DNA of 64,000 bases from Apiotrichum sp. Y4204. Taxonomy: Eukaryota; Basidiomycota; Tremellomycetes; Trichosporonales; Trichosporonaceae. Where the stretch lies: contig JAMYHL010000035.1 in the NCBI GenBank assembly GCA_025531455.1, positions 620,001-684,000 of the forward strand, written 5' to 3'. A model generated the notes under the pieces. It did not search any database and was not told where the DNA came from. It was given only the letters and a program-made list of their open reading frames with translations. Within the stretch, counting starts at the first letter, position 1, and the number at the start of each line of letters is the position of its first letter. This document shows, piece after piece, positions 37,546 to 50,208 of the stretch. The translations under genes and the position numbers were made by a program.

Positions 37546-40500
37546 ATGGCCACATCAACAGTGCAAGATCCCCAACCTTCTCAGTCGCGAGAGGATGTGG
37601 TGTCGTCGCCCGCTGCAAACGCCGCTGCCGCCGCGGCGACAAGCGCGGCAGGCGGATTGACGCGCTCGTCGTCTAATGCGCTGACTCCCCTCACCGCGCC
37701 GGCACAACAGCGCTCCGTTTCGTCCAGTGGTGCAGTCATCCCCCGCCCAGAGGACCTACCGACCGTATTCCCCGCCCCGATCGCCAATCTCGTAACCACA
37801 CTCGCCACTTCGGCACGCCTCAGTTTGCGCGTCACCGCGTTCTTTATTGAAGCCATCCTCGAGACGTCGCAGTATGGCACACGCGTGTCTCTGGGGTATA
37901 CGCGCCGGCTACTGATCACCGCCATATCCTCCGCCCGCAGAGTGTACCTCGCAAGTAACGCGGCGATGGACGGCGATATCTTGGCCGCGATCGGCCTTGG
38001 AACCAGCGATAAGTTCTCTGCTAGCACGAGCACCGATGCCTTCCTCGGCGTGCTGGATCGCTGGACAAACCTCGGCATCTATGTCATCCACCACACGTTC
38101 ACCATGGCAGAGCTGTTTGCCATGAGTGGCTTCTATCTCACGGCCAACACTGTCAACAGCGCGACTCTTGCCGCACATGAGAGTGTCACGCTTTTCGACT
38201 CACTATTTGGTTCCAACGAGACGAGCCGTGCGCTGGCCAGTATCATTACCCTTGTTAGGAAGGAACTTCTGGAGGACGAGCGATTTATGGCTGCGGATCG
38301 CGGCAAGGTCGCCGGCCTGACAGCCCTTACCCGCGCCTTGACAGCGTTTGCGTGCCTCCAGAACGCCACCTGGAACGGTTCCTCGCAGCGGATCAAGCTG
38401 AAAGTGTGAGTATTCTCGGCACGTGCGCATTTTGCTGACTCACAGACTTTACGACTGCACCATCGTCACATCCAACGACGATTCCTTCTCGACGAAGCAC
38501 GGGACCGAGACCATTGAGGAGCGGATCGCTGGTCCGGGGCCAGACACCCTCGCTGCGCGGCAACCCCCCAAGCAGATAACAGATGTGGATGGCGACGTCG
38601 AAATGTCGGTCACCGTCTCGGTGTCTGAGCCACAGAGCCCCACTCCTGCGCCCACCTCCCCACCGGCTCCCCGCCCACCACATCCTTCAAGGCAGAACTC
38701 TTCCAACCATGTGGCTACGCGCTCCCCGGATCTTGAGCTTCTGTGGAAGCTTGAGGAGCTCGTGGGCGAGTCGGGCGACGAGCAGCTTAACGCCTCTGAA
38801 CGGACACCTGATGGCCGTCGGCAGAGGCTCCTGAAACGCGTCCGCGACGACATGTACGAAATCACCGACGAGCTCAGCGAGAGCACTGTTGTTACTCAGA
38901 CCCTGGAGCGCGTCGCCACTGGTGGAACTTATCGCGAGCGCGCACGACTCACTGCGCCTGGCGCCGATATTGTAGTGGAGACAGTGGAGGACAGCGGTCC
39001 TTCCAGCACCACTACCGCCGCTACAGCTACAACCGCCACCTCGGTGTGCGACCCCGACGAGGAGGATTGGATCGAGGTCGACCAGCTCTTGGACGAGGAG
39101 AACAACGGTTCGCCATCCGGAGAAGCCAATTCTGGGGCCCAGTCCGCGCCATCAGATAGCTCAGAGAAGATTCAGCTCGTACTTCGGACAATGACGAACA
39201 AGCTCTTACAGCGGAAGCGCACCGTCCGGAGAATCCAGGGAGCTGGAGGCTTTGGCGTCAGCATCTCGCGGACATCGCCGTCCCCTCCTCCTGAGAGGCT
39301 TCGCAGCCGGAGCAGCACGCCAGTTGCCGACCGAGATCGCCGAGCGATTGAGTATGGGGCCGCCGGACCGTCCCGAGGGACTGTGCGCCAGCGCACGCCA
39401 CCCCCGACTGAGGAGTCGCCTTCAAAGGGCAAGGGACGAAGGAAACAGCCGCCGGTTACGGAAGGACGGCGCGGCGCGTCCGCTCGCGCGTCTGTTGTCG
39501 GCGCCGCTGGCAACGCCTTGCGGTCGGCATTCTCCAGCGGAAAATCGACACCGCCCCGGCGATCCACTCTGTCGCGCGACACTTTCATCGAGCCAGAGAG
39601 CCCGTCTCAGGACGCACCTCGTTGTCCGCCTTCCACTCCCTATACCCCGGCGTCCGGCCTGCCCATGTCCAGCTTGTCCGTCGCGAACCCCACTACGAAA
39701 TTTCCCTCCCCATCTTCCGCTTACTCGCCCCCGTCTCAGAGCGCCCCGTATTCCCCTCCGTCGCGTCGCGGCGGCCGCCACGTGTCTGTCTCCGAATCCA
39801 TCCGCACACGTTCGAAGCGTCTCCACACCTCCAGCTCGCAGATATTCTCCCCGTCGACAGAAGCTGCCGACAGCTTGTTCCCCCACGAGGGTCTGATCAA
39901 GAATATCCACCGGTTCTGCCGGTACGCTTCGGCTGCGTATGGACAGAACTTTCTGCGTATCCTCGGTCTCGGCGACGCGGACATGGTGTTTCCCAACACT
40001 GGGCGGCACCACGCCAACTCTTGGGCATTCGCGCAACACACCCGGATTCCTATCGAGTCGCTCCTGCTCTCATCGTACACCGAGACGTCGCCAGCCATCG
40101 CATCGGACAAGGCGCCGCCGCTCGTGCACTACATTGCTGTTGAGCACCACCTCAAGGCCATCGTGCTCACCTGCCGTGGTACTCTCGGCCTCTCGGATGT
40201 GCTCGTCGACCTGACCTGCGACTACACCAACATTTCCGTCGAAGGAGGCGACCCTCAGGCCGCGTACTTTGTTCACTCGGGCATGTACCAGTCCGCCCTG
40301 AAGTTGACGGAGAAGTGCAGCCGCGTGCACCAGACTCTCGTCGAGGCGCTGGAGAAGTACCCTGACTACGGACTTGTCCTCTGTGGTCACTCCCTTGGCG
40401 GTGGTGTTGCTGCCCTGTTGGCCATCACTTGCTCCACCAAGGCCGACGTCTTCAGAATGCAGAACTCGGCTCGCTCGCGCCCTGTCTCCCACCCCAACAT

Positions 40501-41226
40501 TTCCACGCCTTTCGTTACCTCTTTCGACTCTGGCCTACCGCCCGGCCGCCCGATTCACTGCTACGCGTACGGTATCCCCGCCGTGGCGTCAATCGACCTC
40601 GCCAAGTACGCGACTGGTCTGATCTCCAGCGTAGTACAAAACGCCGATGTCGTTCCGACACTCTCGCTCGGCGTGCTTCGCGACCTCAAGAACATCGCTG
40701 TCACGCTGTACGAGGAGTCTGGCGTCGCAGAAGAGATTGTCGGACGCGTCGTCGGGCTGTACAAGAAGAAGTTTACGGCTGCGGAGCCGAGCGAGCCCGG
40801 CGCGCCGTCTGAGGAACAGATGCTCGCCGACTGGATGACCAGTCTGGTCAAGACAATGCGCGCCGACATGGACAATGACAAGCTGTTCCCTCCTGGCGTC
40901 GTTTACATCATGGTGAGTGGAAAGCTATTTGCATGTAATTCTAAGCTAACCCTTCAGGAATACTTCGATGTTGTGCTCACCGACCAAACCATGCTTGTCG
41001 GCAACGGCGCCGCAACCTCGAACAAGCAAGCGCAGCGCGTCATTCTCCGCCAGTGCGAGTCTGTCGAGGAGCGTTTCCGAGAGCGTAAGTCTTGCTACGA
41101 TATCATTTCTTGCTAGCTGACACCACAGCTCTCTTCTCCAAAACGATGCTCAACGACCACCTACCGAGTCACTACGAGCGCTCGACCCATCTCCTGTACG
41201 AGGGTCTCGGCCAGGGCCTGCTGTAA
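37546..41226 (+). CDS. Class 3 lipase, sn1-specific diacylglycerol lipase type
   Basis: Alpha/beta-hydrolase that probably cleaves acylglycerols at a membrane or lipid droplet. Four exons (37546..38405, 38446..40912, 40958..41084, 41129..41226) encode 1,183 residues with every junction in phase. The N-terminal 290 residues contain moderately hydrophobic helices (VIHHTFTMAELFAMSGFYL region) but no clear signal peptide. The middle, roughly residues 300-760, is Ser/Pro-rich and disordered. The lipase domain then runs from about FCRYASAAYG through HYIAVEHHLKAIVLTCRGT, where the oxyanion region is expected, to GHSLGGGVAALL with the nucleophile Ser936. DLTCDY carries a likely structural or catalytic acid; the catalytic His cannot be fixed by eye. 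It converges on IRE1. Confidence 0.88.
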
Positions 41227-42065
41227 GGCTCGTGCGCCGCCCTACGTTTCTCATCTCCCACTCTACCTGTGGGATTTGGAGCCCCAGTTGTAGCAATTTC
41301 CGCGCCTGGCGCCACACCCCATGTGGCGTCGCACCCCAGCCCATCCATGCTCATGGCTGTTGTGATCCATGACTGTTGTACTGCCTCTCGCTGCATGCAT
41401 CCTTCTTGGTCCTTAAACTTTGCCTCACCATCTTTGGCCATGTAGGCCAGGCGTATGATACTCTGACCACACCTTACGTACGATTACCCGGGAATGGCAA
41501 CCTCCCAGATCTGCCGCAGGGCGACTCCCCACCCCAAGAGACCCTGGGTAGGGGGTGCCGCCGCTGCTGTCCGCGCGCGGAGTGAGCTCTGACAGATCTG
41601 CATCGATGGAACTCAAATCTCCCCGAGTGGAGCTTAGAATGTCTCCGAGCCCAGTCCAGTGCCTGTGTGCCTGTCGGCGCAGTGGACTGGCTCGCGTTTG
41701 GAGTTTGGAGTTTGGCGAGCGATGCGCGGGATCTGGTCTTCGCCTCTGTGGCACTAGCTGTAAATGAAATGCCAACAATGCATGTGTGCGTAATCGGATG
41801 GTATTGGATACTAGACTACTAAAACTACTTTACAACAATGTGCGGCGCGGGCGCGCCGCGACTCGACAAGACCAGCAGGCGCCAGCTCTAGTGCTGCGCT
41901 CGTTTCGTTGTTTTTGTAATTGACGACGACGATGACGTTTGTTTTTCCTTGTTTCTTGTTCTTGACTTTGCTCGTGCAAATGGGAAAACGAGGAACGAAA
42001 ACCACACATCTGGGGCCGGCCGGCGCTCGCTGCTTTGCTGGATGATGATGGATAAGGATAGATGG
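41227..42065. other. Convergent 3' intergenic region
   Basis: Lies between the lipase and IRE1 stop codons. It is expected to hold both 3' UTRs. No gene is seen; the frames here are short. Confidence 0.55.
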
Positions 42066-45000
42066 CTATGATTCCTGGAAATATCCGTCGAACATCGGCT
42101 CGTGTCGTAACCGGCTGTCCCGGACGACACCGTGGACGTGCAGGAAGAGCTGGGGGAACCGTGACGTAAAGTACGTGAGGAAGCCGGCTGGTAGGCTGCC
42201 GAAGTGGCGCTGCGCACTTGGCTCGAGGTCCTGGTAGTGGTGCTTCTTATTGCGCATCGCACGGAGCAGGTCGCGCACCGTGTGTCCCTTGTACTTGCGG
42301 TACTTGCCCAAACTCGACGTGAATACCCGGTCCATCCGCGAGTACCAGTCCCGGCCAACGACCGCCTGGGCATTGGTCTCGAGCATGATAAGGGTCGATT
42401 CCGGCGGATCGCTCTCCATGATCTCGAATCGGTCGCTTGCGTCGCACAGGAAGGCTAACCGCTTGGCCGGAGTCCAGAAGAAGGGGTGGATCAGACAGTC
42501 ATGTGTATCTGGCCGCTCTCCAGGCTCGAGGGATAGCAGCCGCCCTATGAGGTTCATCGCCTCGACACCCTCCTCGCCAAGAATCGTGAGCTGGTCCATA
42601 TTGACCGCATCCCCCTTGACAATGTTTGACTCGCGGTTGTACGTTTCGCCGAATGGATGTTCTCCGTTCATGAGCACCCAGAAATAAAGGCAGCCCAGCG
42701 CAAACAGGTCGACCGCCTTGGTGAGACGCGCTCGTGTCCCCACCTTCTTCCCCTCTCCGTCAATCTCTGCCAAGTCGACCAGCGATCCGGTAGAGGATGC
42801 CGTGCTTCCAGAAGAGCAGCACGACAGCACGGGGTCAAAGCCCTCATTGAGCTTCACTTGTCCACGGATGCACTCCGGCGCGCGCCAGCCAAGAGAACCA
42901 GCCAAGTTGTTTGCTGTCGGGGCAAACGACGACTGGCCCTGTTCTAATCTCCGTGCGAGACCGAAGTCGGAAACCAGCATCCGAAGCGAGCCATCTTTTG
43001 CTTTGGACACTAGCACATTTCTGTGGCGTCAGTTGCTAGACACAGTTGCAACTCACTGAGGCTTGATGTCACGATGAATAATCTTCATCGCGTGAAGATG
43101 CTTCACACCGCCAGTGATCTGCTGCAGGGCCTTCTTCGGATTCAACGAGGGGCACAGATCCGGATAGCGATCTGGGCTCTCAATAAGATCCGCGAGTGAC
43201 GCCTGGCAGAGGTCGAGGGCGATGTAGAGGAAGTTGTCGCGGCGCTCCTGGCAATAGTCTGATGTTAGCGCGGCGACTCCAATAACAACCTACATCGAAT
43301 GACATTAGGATGGTCATCACTGGCTTGGAGGAGCTTGACCTCCTGGCTAGCCAGGCGAACAAAGTCGGAAAGGAGGCGCTTGACGGCGACTGGGCGGCCA
43401 CCCCAGGTGCCCTTGAGGACCACAGTACCGTGAGAGCCGAATCCAATGACAGTATCCGTGATAGCCAGTCGCTCCTGTTCGTGACCAAGGTCCACAGATG
43501 ACGCAGTGCGCGGCAAGGAGAGGATCTGCTTCTCGTTGGTTCCATTGCTGGTGCCGTTGCTACCATTGCTGCCGTTGCTGCGATCGTCGGAGGGAGGAGG
43601 GCTGGAAGCATCGTTTCCTTCGTCATTGTTGCTTTCCGCGCCTTCGACCTCATCGGCGGGGCCAACAGAGTTGCGCCTCTTTTTCCGTCCACGCACACGA
43701 CGACGAGTCGACTTCTTCTTCGGCGGTGTGTTAGGGTCGTTGCCATTCTCCGACAGGTCAGGCAAGGCCTCGAACCGCACGACCGGGGTGGTGATAGGCT
43801 TCTTCTCAGTCTTCTCGAGCTCGGGAGCAGGTGTGAGAAGGGAGGCTGTGTCGGCAACCGAGGCAGCGGCCATCTTAGTGGCTTTGGAAAACGCCCAGCG
43901 GTACACGCCCACAATGGCAATTATGAGGCCAACAAACTCGTAGAAGAACAGACGCCACCATGACCTGCGGTCGTCCTCGCGTTGACGCATCAGCTGGTCG
44001 AGCTGGGACTCGGTTGAGACCGGCGGTGCGATGCGGAGGCTCTCCTCCGAGGGAGGGTCAATGAGACGCTGTTGATGCGCATGAACCTGGTCCAGCGTCG
44101 AGAGCTTCTCCGCCGGAGTCAGATGCTCATCCGACGAGACATCGTCGGCCAGCACAAAGGTACCATTGACCTTTCCTGGCATAGGAGGATGACCGGCAAT
44201 CTTGATAATCGGGTAGGAGGCGGCCGACTGTGCGAACAGGAGGGGACGCTTGACGGCCGATGTCTCCTGGGCATCGTCCACCGTATCCTCACTGCCGTTG
44301 ACCTCCGCCTCCGGTGCCAGTTCCGGCCCCACGCTGCCGATATAGGCCGTCGGCGGCGTTGCGGCATCCTCAAGTCGGGCTATGTGGTAAGGTGGGAGAC
44401 TCGGGAAGAGTTTCGCCACATCCGGTGCCTGAGGCTGGGGAAGAATGACGGGGTTCGGCGAGGCAGGCGACAAAGGAAGCACGACATCGTAGACTGCAAC
44501 ACTGGGGTGGTGAGCGACGAATGCACATTCCAAACTTACCCGACAGAGGGAAGTTTCCCAATCCACTTTCTGCCCACGCGCTCCTGTACACCGAGCGCTT
44601 CGCCGTTGAATCCCAGCTCAACACGGATCCGCTTCCCATCACCCCAATTCTGCGCGCCGATGCGAGCCCAGTACGAGGCAAGGGCGCGATCGTAGCTGTT
44701 GGGAGTATAGGTTGAGTAGGTGATCTCCTGAACACTCATGCTCTTGTTCGACGCGGTAGGTGTCGAATCATTGGGTGGCGTGGTTATGGTGAGGGTGTAG
44801 TCCGTACGACCGACGTAGAGAATCGAGTCCATCGGCCGCCCTTCGAGATCGTCAAGGGGATCCGATTCGCACATGGCGGCATCGGCCAGGGCACCGCGTT
44901 GCTGAGGGTTGCGCGAGGAAAAGCAGTCGATCGGCTTACCTGTGCGCAGATCCAGTGTAAGCAACGAGGTGCCCTTGGAACCGGTGACCATGCGACCCGG

Positions 45001-45626
45001 AGAGTTGGGTCCCGATGGGAAGCGGAACGGCGAGTTGTTGATGCTATTGTGTCAGCAGCAGGAATAGATAGCAGGAGCTCGCGACGATGCGTTTAAGAGG
45101 TTGTGCGCATGACCAAGTCTGCTACGGCCTCACTCCAAACTTACATGTGTTGCACCGAGTACGGCAGCTGGCGGACCTTGGGATTGCCCGGGTTCTCCGC
45201 GTCTTCCTCGAAGACGTAGAGGCTGCCCGAGAGCGGCTCGACAACGTACTCTACGTCCTCGTGCTTGCCATACACCTTTCCTCCCACCAACGGCTCTACC
45301 CCATCGCGCAGCGACCACTTGATCTCGCCTGACTCGCGGTCGATGGCATGGAGTGCGCCATCGATGGTCGAGACGAGGACAAATGGGAGGATGTCAACCT
45401 CAAACTCCTGCGCGGGCTCTGGCGAGTAGACTGGCGCGGCTGTTGGTACCGAGACGCGCGGGCGGCCAAGAAGCGCTTTGCTGGGGAAGCCGACGCCGAG
45501 GAAGGGGGCCGGAGCGGGGTCAGGCTCCGGCCGCGCCGCGACAGTGCCGACGGTGCTGACGGCGGCGAAGAGGGTGGAGAGGAGGATGGGCGCTAGGATG
45601 AAGACCAAGAGATATCGAAGGAGCAT
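42066..45626 (-). CDS. IRE1: IRE1 unfolded-protein-response sensor: kinase/endoribonuclease
   Basis: ER transmembrane sensor. Its cytosolic RNase starts unconventional splicing of the HAC1/HXL1-type mRNA in fungi. Five exons (45626..45145, 45043..44540, 44501..43294, 43258..43057, 43020..42066) give 1,116 residues. An N-terminal signal/anchor (MLLRYLLVFILAPILLSTLF) leads into a luminal beta-propeller-like sensor (VSTIDGALHAIDRESGEIKW). The single TM segment is at about residues 508-532. After it comes a polybasic linker (RRRVRGRKKRRN). The kinase starts near residue 677 (IGFGSHGTVVLKG) and contains HRDIKPQN, DFGLAR and GWRAPE. The KEN RNase domain, about residues 985-1116, has RDLLRAMRNKKHHYQDL with the catalytic Asn/His region intact. 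No HAC1-type gene lies in the window. Confidence 0.97.
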
Positions 45627-46372
45627 GGCGTGGTGTGATAGGATTGAAATAAGCAGTGGTCGATCAAGGCGACACTGGACGACACTGAACGGAAAGGAGG
45701 GGGATTAACGATGTCTGGTGAACGAGCTCCAAGCGCGCATCGCTCCCGACACTGAAAAAGATGGCAACCAGGTGAACGGAAGCGTTGTTCGCAGGGATCG
45801 CGCGAGCGGTATCCAGGCAGCGAGGCGTGGGTGGGGCGAAAGAAGGGTGTTGTCGATGAAGATGTGAGAACGCTTTCTGTCGTTTGGCGCTTTTGGTTTG
45901 GATCCCAACGGCGTTCAGGCGCAAGTTGTGGGAAGAGATGGGAAGGAGAGAAACAATGGCCGAGAAACAAAAATGAAGGAAGTGAAAAGAGAAAAGGAGA
46001 GAGAGAGGAACGGGGAGAGTTGATGGCGACAGAAAAAAAGAGTCCGGTCGGGAGGAAGAAGCTGGGAAAATAGCGAGAAGCGGCAAGAGGAGACACGAGG
46101 GGAAACGGTAAGGTAGGTGGTATGGGTGGGTGGGTGTGGATTTCTGGTTACTGAGAGGGAGATGGATCAAGTGAAATGTCGGTTATGGTGTGGTTGCGGG
46201 GGGAGGGCCAGTGTGCGCGTGTGCGAGGGCGGAACACGGTAGGACTGTGAGCACAATGTGTATGCACGCGCAGAGAGAGAGGAGCAAGGCGAGAGGGATG
46301 TGTGGGTGTGGGTGTGGTATGCAATGGATTGGGTGTGATCGTAGTGAAACAACCAAGATAGACTATACAGGA

Positions 46373-46386
46373 CTCTCTCTCTCTCT
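46373..46386. repeat. CT dinucleotide microsatellite
   Basis: An uninterrupted CT run of about seven units. Confidence 0.7.
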
Positions 46387-46594
46387 GTCTGATGCTCCAC
46401 TGAGGCAACCAAGCATGCATGCAGAGAGACAAGACTCCCAAGTACAGTGTACGTACAAGTACCCTGATGTATGCATGCACTCGTTCGCGGGAGCACCTGT
46501 GACAGCAACAGTAGGTAGGTGTAGGCTTCCCCCTCCTCTGCGCACCTGCCTTGCAGAGGAAGAGATCGCTCCTGTGCATAGAGTTCAAAGTTCA

Positions 46595-46660
46595 GCGCCG
46601 TGCACAGCGCGCAGAGCGGGGCAGAGCGGGCACAGCACAGCGCACAGCGCACAAAGCTCA
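46595..46660. repeat. Degenerate GC-rich repeat (CACAGCGC / AGAGCGGGGC)
   Basis: Overlapping copies of GCACAGCGC and GCAGAGCGGG. It is imperfect and non-coding as far as can be seen. Confidence 0.5.
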
Positions 46661-47899
46661 GAGCCATCAGGCCCAGGCTCAACTACATGCTTCCTCCCTC
46701 CAGGCTCTGTCCTCTCTCTCTTTTCGCCGCCGCCTGTGAGCTAGGCTTAGCCAGGGACGAGTGCGGAATTAGGCAGTGCCGGACCGTTTTGACGGATCTA
46801 CGGGTTGGGAACAGCGCGCGTGGGCCAAGGGCCAAAGGGTTATAGGGGAAGACCGCGGAGGCCCCGAAGCGCCTGATCGCCAGATGGCCCAAATTCCCAG
46901 GCCTACAACTTATACCTCAGCTGTCCTCAGCTGCACTGCTCCTTACAGACGTCACGGAAATCCCGGGCTTGCGTGTGTGCTTTGCATGCTCTTCCACAAC
47001 TTTCTGGCATAAAGCATACATGATGAGATTGCACTTCCTCAGCAGAGTGATTGCTTTCGCACCTCGGCGTGTTCTACATGCTGCAGACGCGTATCATGTC
47101 CGGCATAACGAAATTTGCACGCAGGACTTGTTTAGTTGCACACGACCTAAAAGCTCTAGGGACGACGGAGAGTTTGCATGGAAGGAGAGAGTCCGAAAGG
47201 CACCACACAAAACAATGCCATCGATATCGTGCAACATGATTGCTTCGCACTTTGCTACCTCTAGCTCAGCCGACTCCGATGTCGTCTGACCATGGTGTTC
47301 CGAACACAGCACTCAAGTACTCAAGGTTCAAGAACCCAAAGCCTCGCGGACAAACTAACAAAACTGATGAGTAAGGGGTGGACTGATGAGATTCTTTCGC
47401 GCTTTTGCCACCCAAGACCACACCACGCCACCAGCACTCGACACACCGCCTGCCCGTCCGTTTCCCCTGATTCTGCCCTCATGCCCTAATCACCCATTAG
47501 ACAGTCAATAGAGTCAATAAGACAGTTTCCAGGATATTGAATTTGTTTGATTGAATAGGAAGAGGCTCAGAGTTCATGGACCACTTCACACGACGGTTCC
47601 GAGTCGGTTGAATGGCCGGCCTGTGGGCTGCGCCCGTGCCTGGCCTGGCAGCGCAGAGCTCGCAGGGTGCACAGCTCCTCGATCGGAATCAATCCCATTC
47701 ATGAAAATTACACGTGTAAGCTTCCCCTGGCTCATCACGTGATAACTTTTGCCACTCAGCCGGAGATGGCCTCTATCTCCGCCAAAGATTTCGCACACTC
47801 CGACAAAGTTGACAGCTCTGGCGCACGACTGGGCAGGTGGTGCTCAAGCACATCGCGCTGCATCTAGCACATCCACACCTTCACCTCATCACCACCAAA

Positions 47900-50208
47900 A
47901 TGTCCTCAAAAACTCGGGGCACAAAGCGTTCGGCCGAGGACGCGTCGTCAGGCCCCAAGGCCAAGTTCTCCAAGCCTTCGGGCGCGAAGGGCGGGTTCAA
48001 CAAGGGTGGCCAGAAGGGCGGCTTCAAGGGCGGACCGAAGGGCAAGTTCACCAAGGGCGGCAATGGCGGCGGCTTCAAGAGCGGTGGCGGAGGCTTCAAC
48101 AAGAGCGGCGGCGGCTTTAACAAGGGTGGCGGAGGATTCAACAAGGGCGGAAACGGCGGCTTCAAGGGCAAGGGCAAGGCTGCGCCTGCGCAGAAGGAGC
48201 GGGAGGAGGCGCCGGCGAAGCGGAAGCGGCCTGTGACGCAGGGCGGCGGGGAGGAGGACGCGATGTCGGTCGACGACGACGAGTCTGGCGGCGACGAGTT
48301 TGACCTCGAGGGCGATGCGGAGATGGAGGAGGGTGCTGAGGGAGCCGAGGGAGAGGACGGCGCACCGGAGAAGCGCGGCAAGATGACCAAGGCGGAGCGC
48401 GAGGCGCTGCATGCCCAGCAGCCGCACCGGCGGACGCTGCTGCCGTCGCACGGTCTGCTGACCGACACTCTCCTCCCGCTCTGGGAGAAGGCGCGTCAGA
48501 CGGAGATGCCGAAGGAGGAGCGCAAGCAGGCGATCTCGGAGCTGTACGAGGCCGTCAAGGGCCGCGTGCTCGAGATCTCCCGTGGGCACAAGGGTGGACG
48601 CGTTTTGCAGACGGTGAGTCGGAGCATTCATTCGGGGTCCTAATTACAGATTGTCAAGTACGGTGGCAAGGAGGAGCGCACGGGAGTGGCGATGGAGCTC
48701 GAGCCGCAGTGGCGCGCGATGATGGAGTCCAAGTACTCCAAGTTCCTGATGGGCAAGCTGATCCGGTACTGCCCCTCGATCCGCCCTCTCCTGATCCCGC
48801 ATATTTCGAAGCACCTCCCGGCGCTCATCTTCCACGCGCACGCGATCGACCCCATCTCGGACTTCTACGACCTGTGGGCGAACGGCGCCGAGCGCCGCAT
48901 GCTCGTCCGCGGCTTCTACCCGCGCGAAGTCGCGCTCTTCGACGGCGGCAAGGAGTCGGGCGACGTCGTCGGCCTCGAGGGCGCGCTTGAGGCCACCAGC
49001 GAGGCCGGCCGCGCACGTGTCCTCGAGGGTGTGGAGAAGACGGTGCTTGATATGTGAGTTGACAAAATCCGATGTGGAACTCGCTGACAGCAGCTTCAAT
49101 GCCACCCAGAAGACGGCGCTTGCGCAGTCCATCTTCCACCGCCTCGTCAACGAGTACCTCACTTGCCTCTACCGCTTCCTGACCCCGGAGGAGGCTGACA
49201 CGAAGATGCACGAGCTTCTCGCTGCGTGAGTTGAGGGTTTTGGGTCAGCTCACTAACCCCAGTTCGCTCGAGTCGCTGCCGGAGATTGTGCACACAAAGG
49301 ACGGCTCCGCGGTCGTCCGCGAGCTGATTGTCCGCGGCTCTGCCAAGGACAGGAAGCAGATTCTGCAGCAGCTCAAGAAGCACATTGAGGCAATGGCCAA
49401 GGACGCCGACGCGCAGCTTGTGCTCTTCACCGCGTTCGATTGCGTTGAGTGAGTTACCAGCCGCAATTTCTTTACTGACAGCAGCGACACCAAGCTCATG
49501 GGCAAGGCGTTTGTCTCGGACATTGTCGCGCTCGCACCCTCTCTCCTCGAGGACAAGAACGGCCGCCGCGCGGTCCTCTACCTCCTCACGCCGAGGGCTT
49601 TGAAGCACTACATGCCGAGCACGCTCGGATCCCTGGCCGCGTCTGCCGCGCAGGCCAAGGCGCTCGGCACCTCGAAGAAGGAGACCGAGACTCGCCGAAA
49701 GGAGCTCGTCAGCTACGCGTCCGAGGGCCTGCTGTCCCTTGTGGCGGAGAAGGGCGCCGAGCTGGTCGCTGACCCCGGCTCGGGCCTCGTCGTCACGGAG
49801 ATTATGCTGCACACGAGCGGCGACAAGTCCGCCGCCATCGACGCGCTCACCGCCCCGCTCGCCGCTCCCTTCTCGGGGGACGGCACGCATGTCCTGGAGC
49901 TCCCCCACGCGACAAGGACGTACAAGACCCTCCTCTCGGGCGGGCACTACAACACGGCCACGAAGGCTATCGAGGTGGCGGACCCCGAGCTCGGCGCGGC
50001 ATTTGCCTCGGCGTTCTGGAAGGCGATCAGCAGCGACGACGCGGGCGGCAAGGCCAACGCCATCGCTGTCGCGGCCGCCGCGCCGTTTGTCGCTGTCGAG
50101 CTCCTCGCGGCCTTCCCCGAGGCGGCGGAGACGCTCCGCGATGGAAAGGAGGAGATTGGCGCGAGCGAGATGAAGGGCGCAAACGTCCTGCTTGAGAAGC
50201 TTGCGTAA
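47900..50208 (+). CDS. PUF6: Pumilio-family RNA-binding protein PUF6 (PUM3-like)
   Basis: Nucleolar protein of the Puf6/PUM3 family, needed for 60S ribosome biogenesis and, in budding yeast, for ASH1 mRNA repression. Five exons (47900..48613, 48650..49053, 49094..49225, 49263..49448, 49485..50208) encode 719 residues, all in phase. I chose MSSKTRG at 47900 over an in-frame ATG 63 nt upstream because it has a better context and matches the basic N-terminus expected. Residues 30-93 are a Gly/Lys/Phe repeat (GGFNKGG-type units), then an acidic tract at about 119-160. PUM-like helices start at LPLWEKARQTEMPKEERK, with GHKGGRVLQT and MESKYSKFLMGKLIRYC as repeat-like blocks. The C-terminal CPL-type region includes DKNGRRAVLYLLTPRALKHY and HYNTATKAIE. 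Confidence 0.95.

Larger units (their letters stand above)
45627..47899. other. Divergent intergenic region between IRE1 and PUF6
   Basis: About 45,830-46,110 is purine-rich on the plus strand (IRE1 leader side). A short CT dinucleotide run lies at about 46,373-46,386. A GC-rich CACAGCGC/AGAGCGG repeat spans about 46,595-46,660. No gene is supportable in between. Confidence 0.5.
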
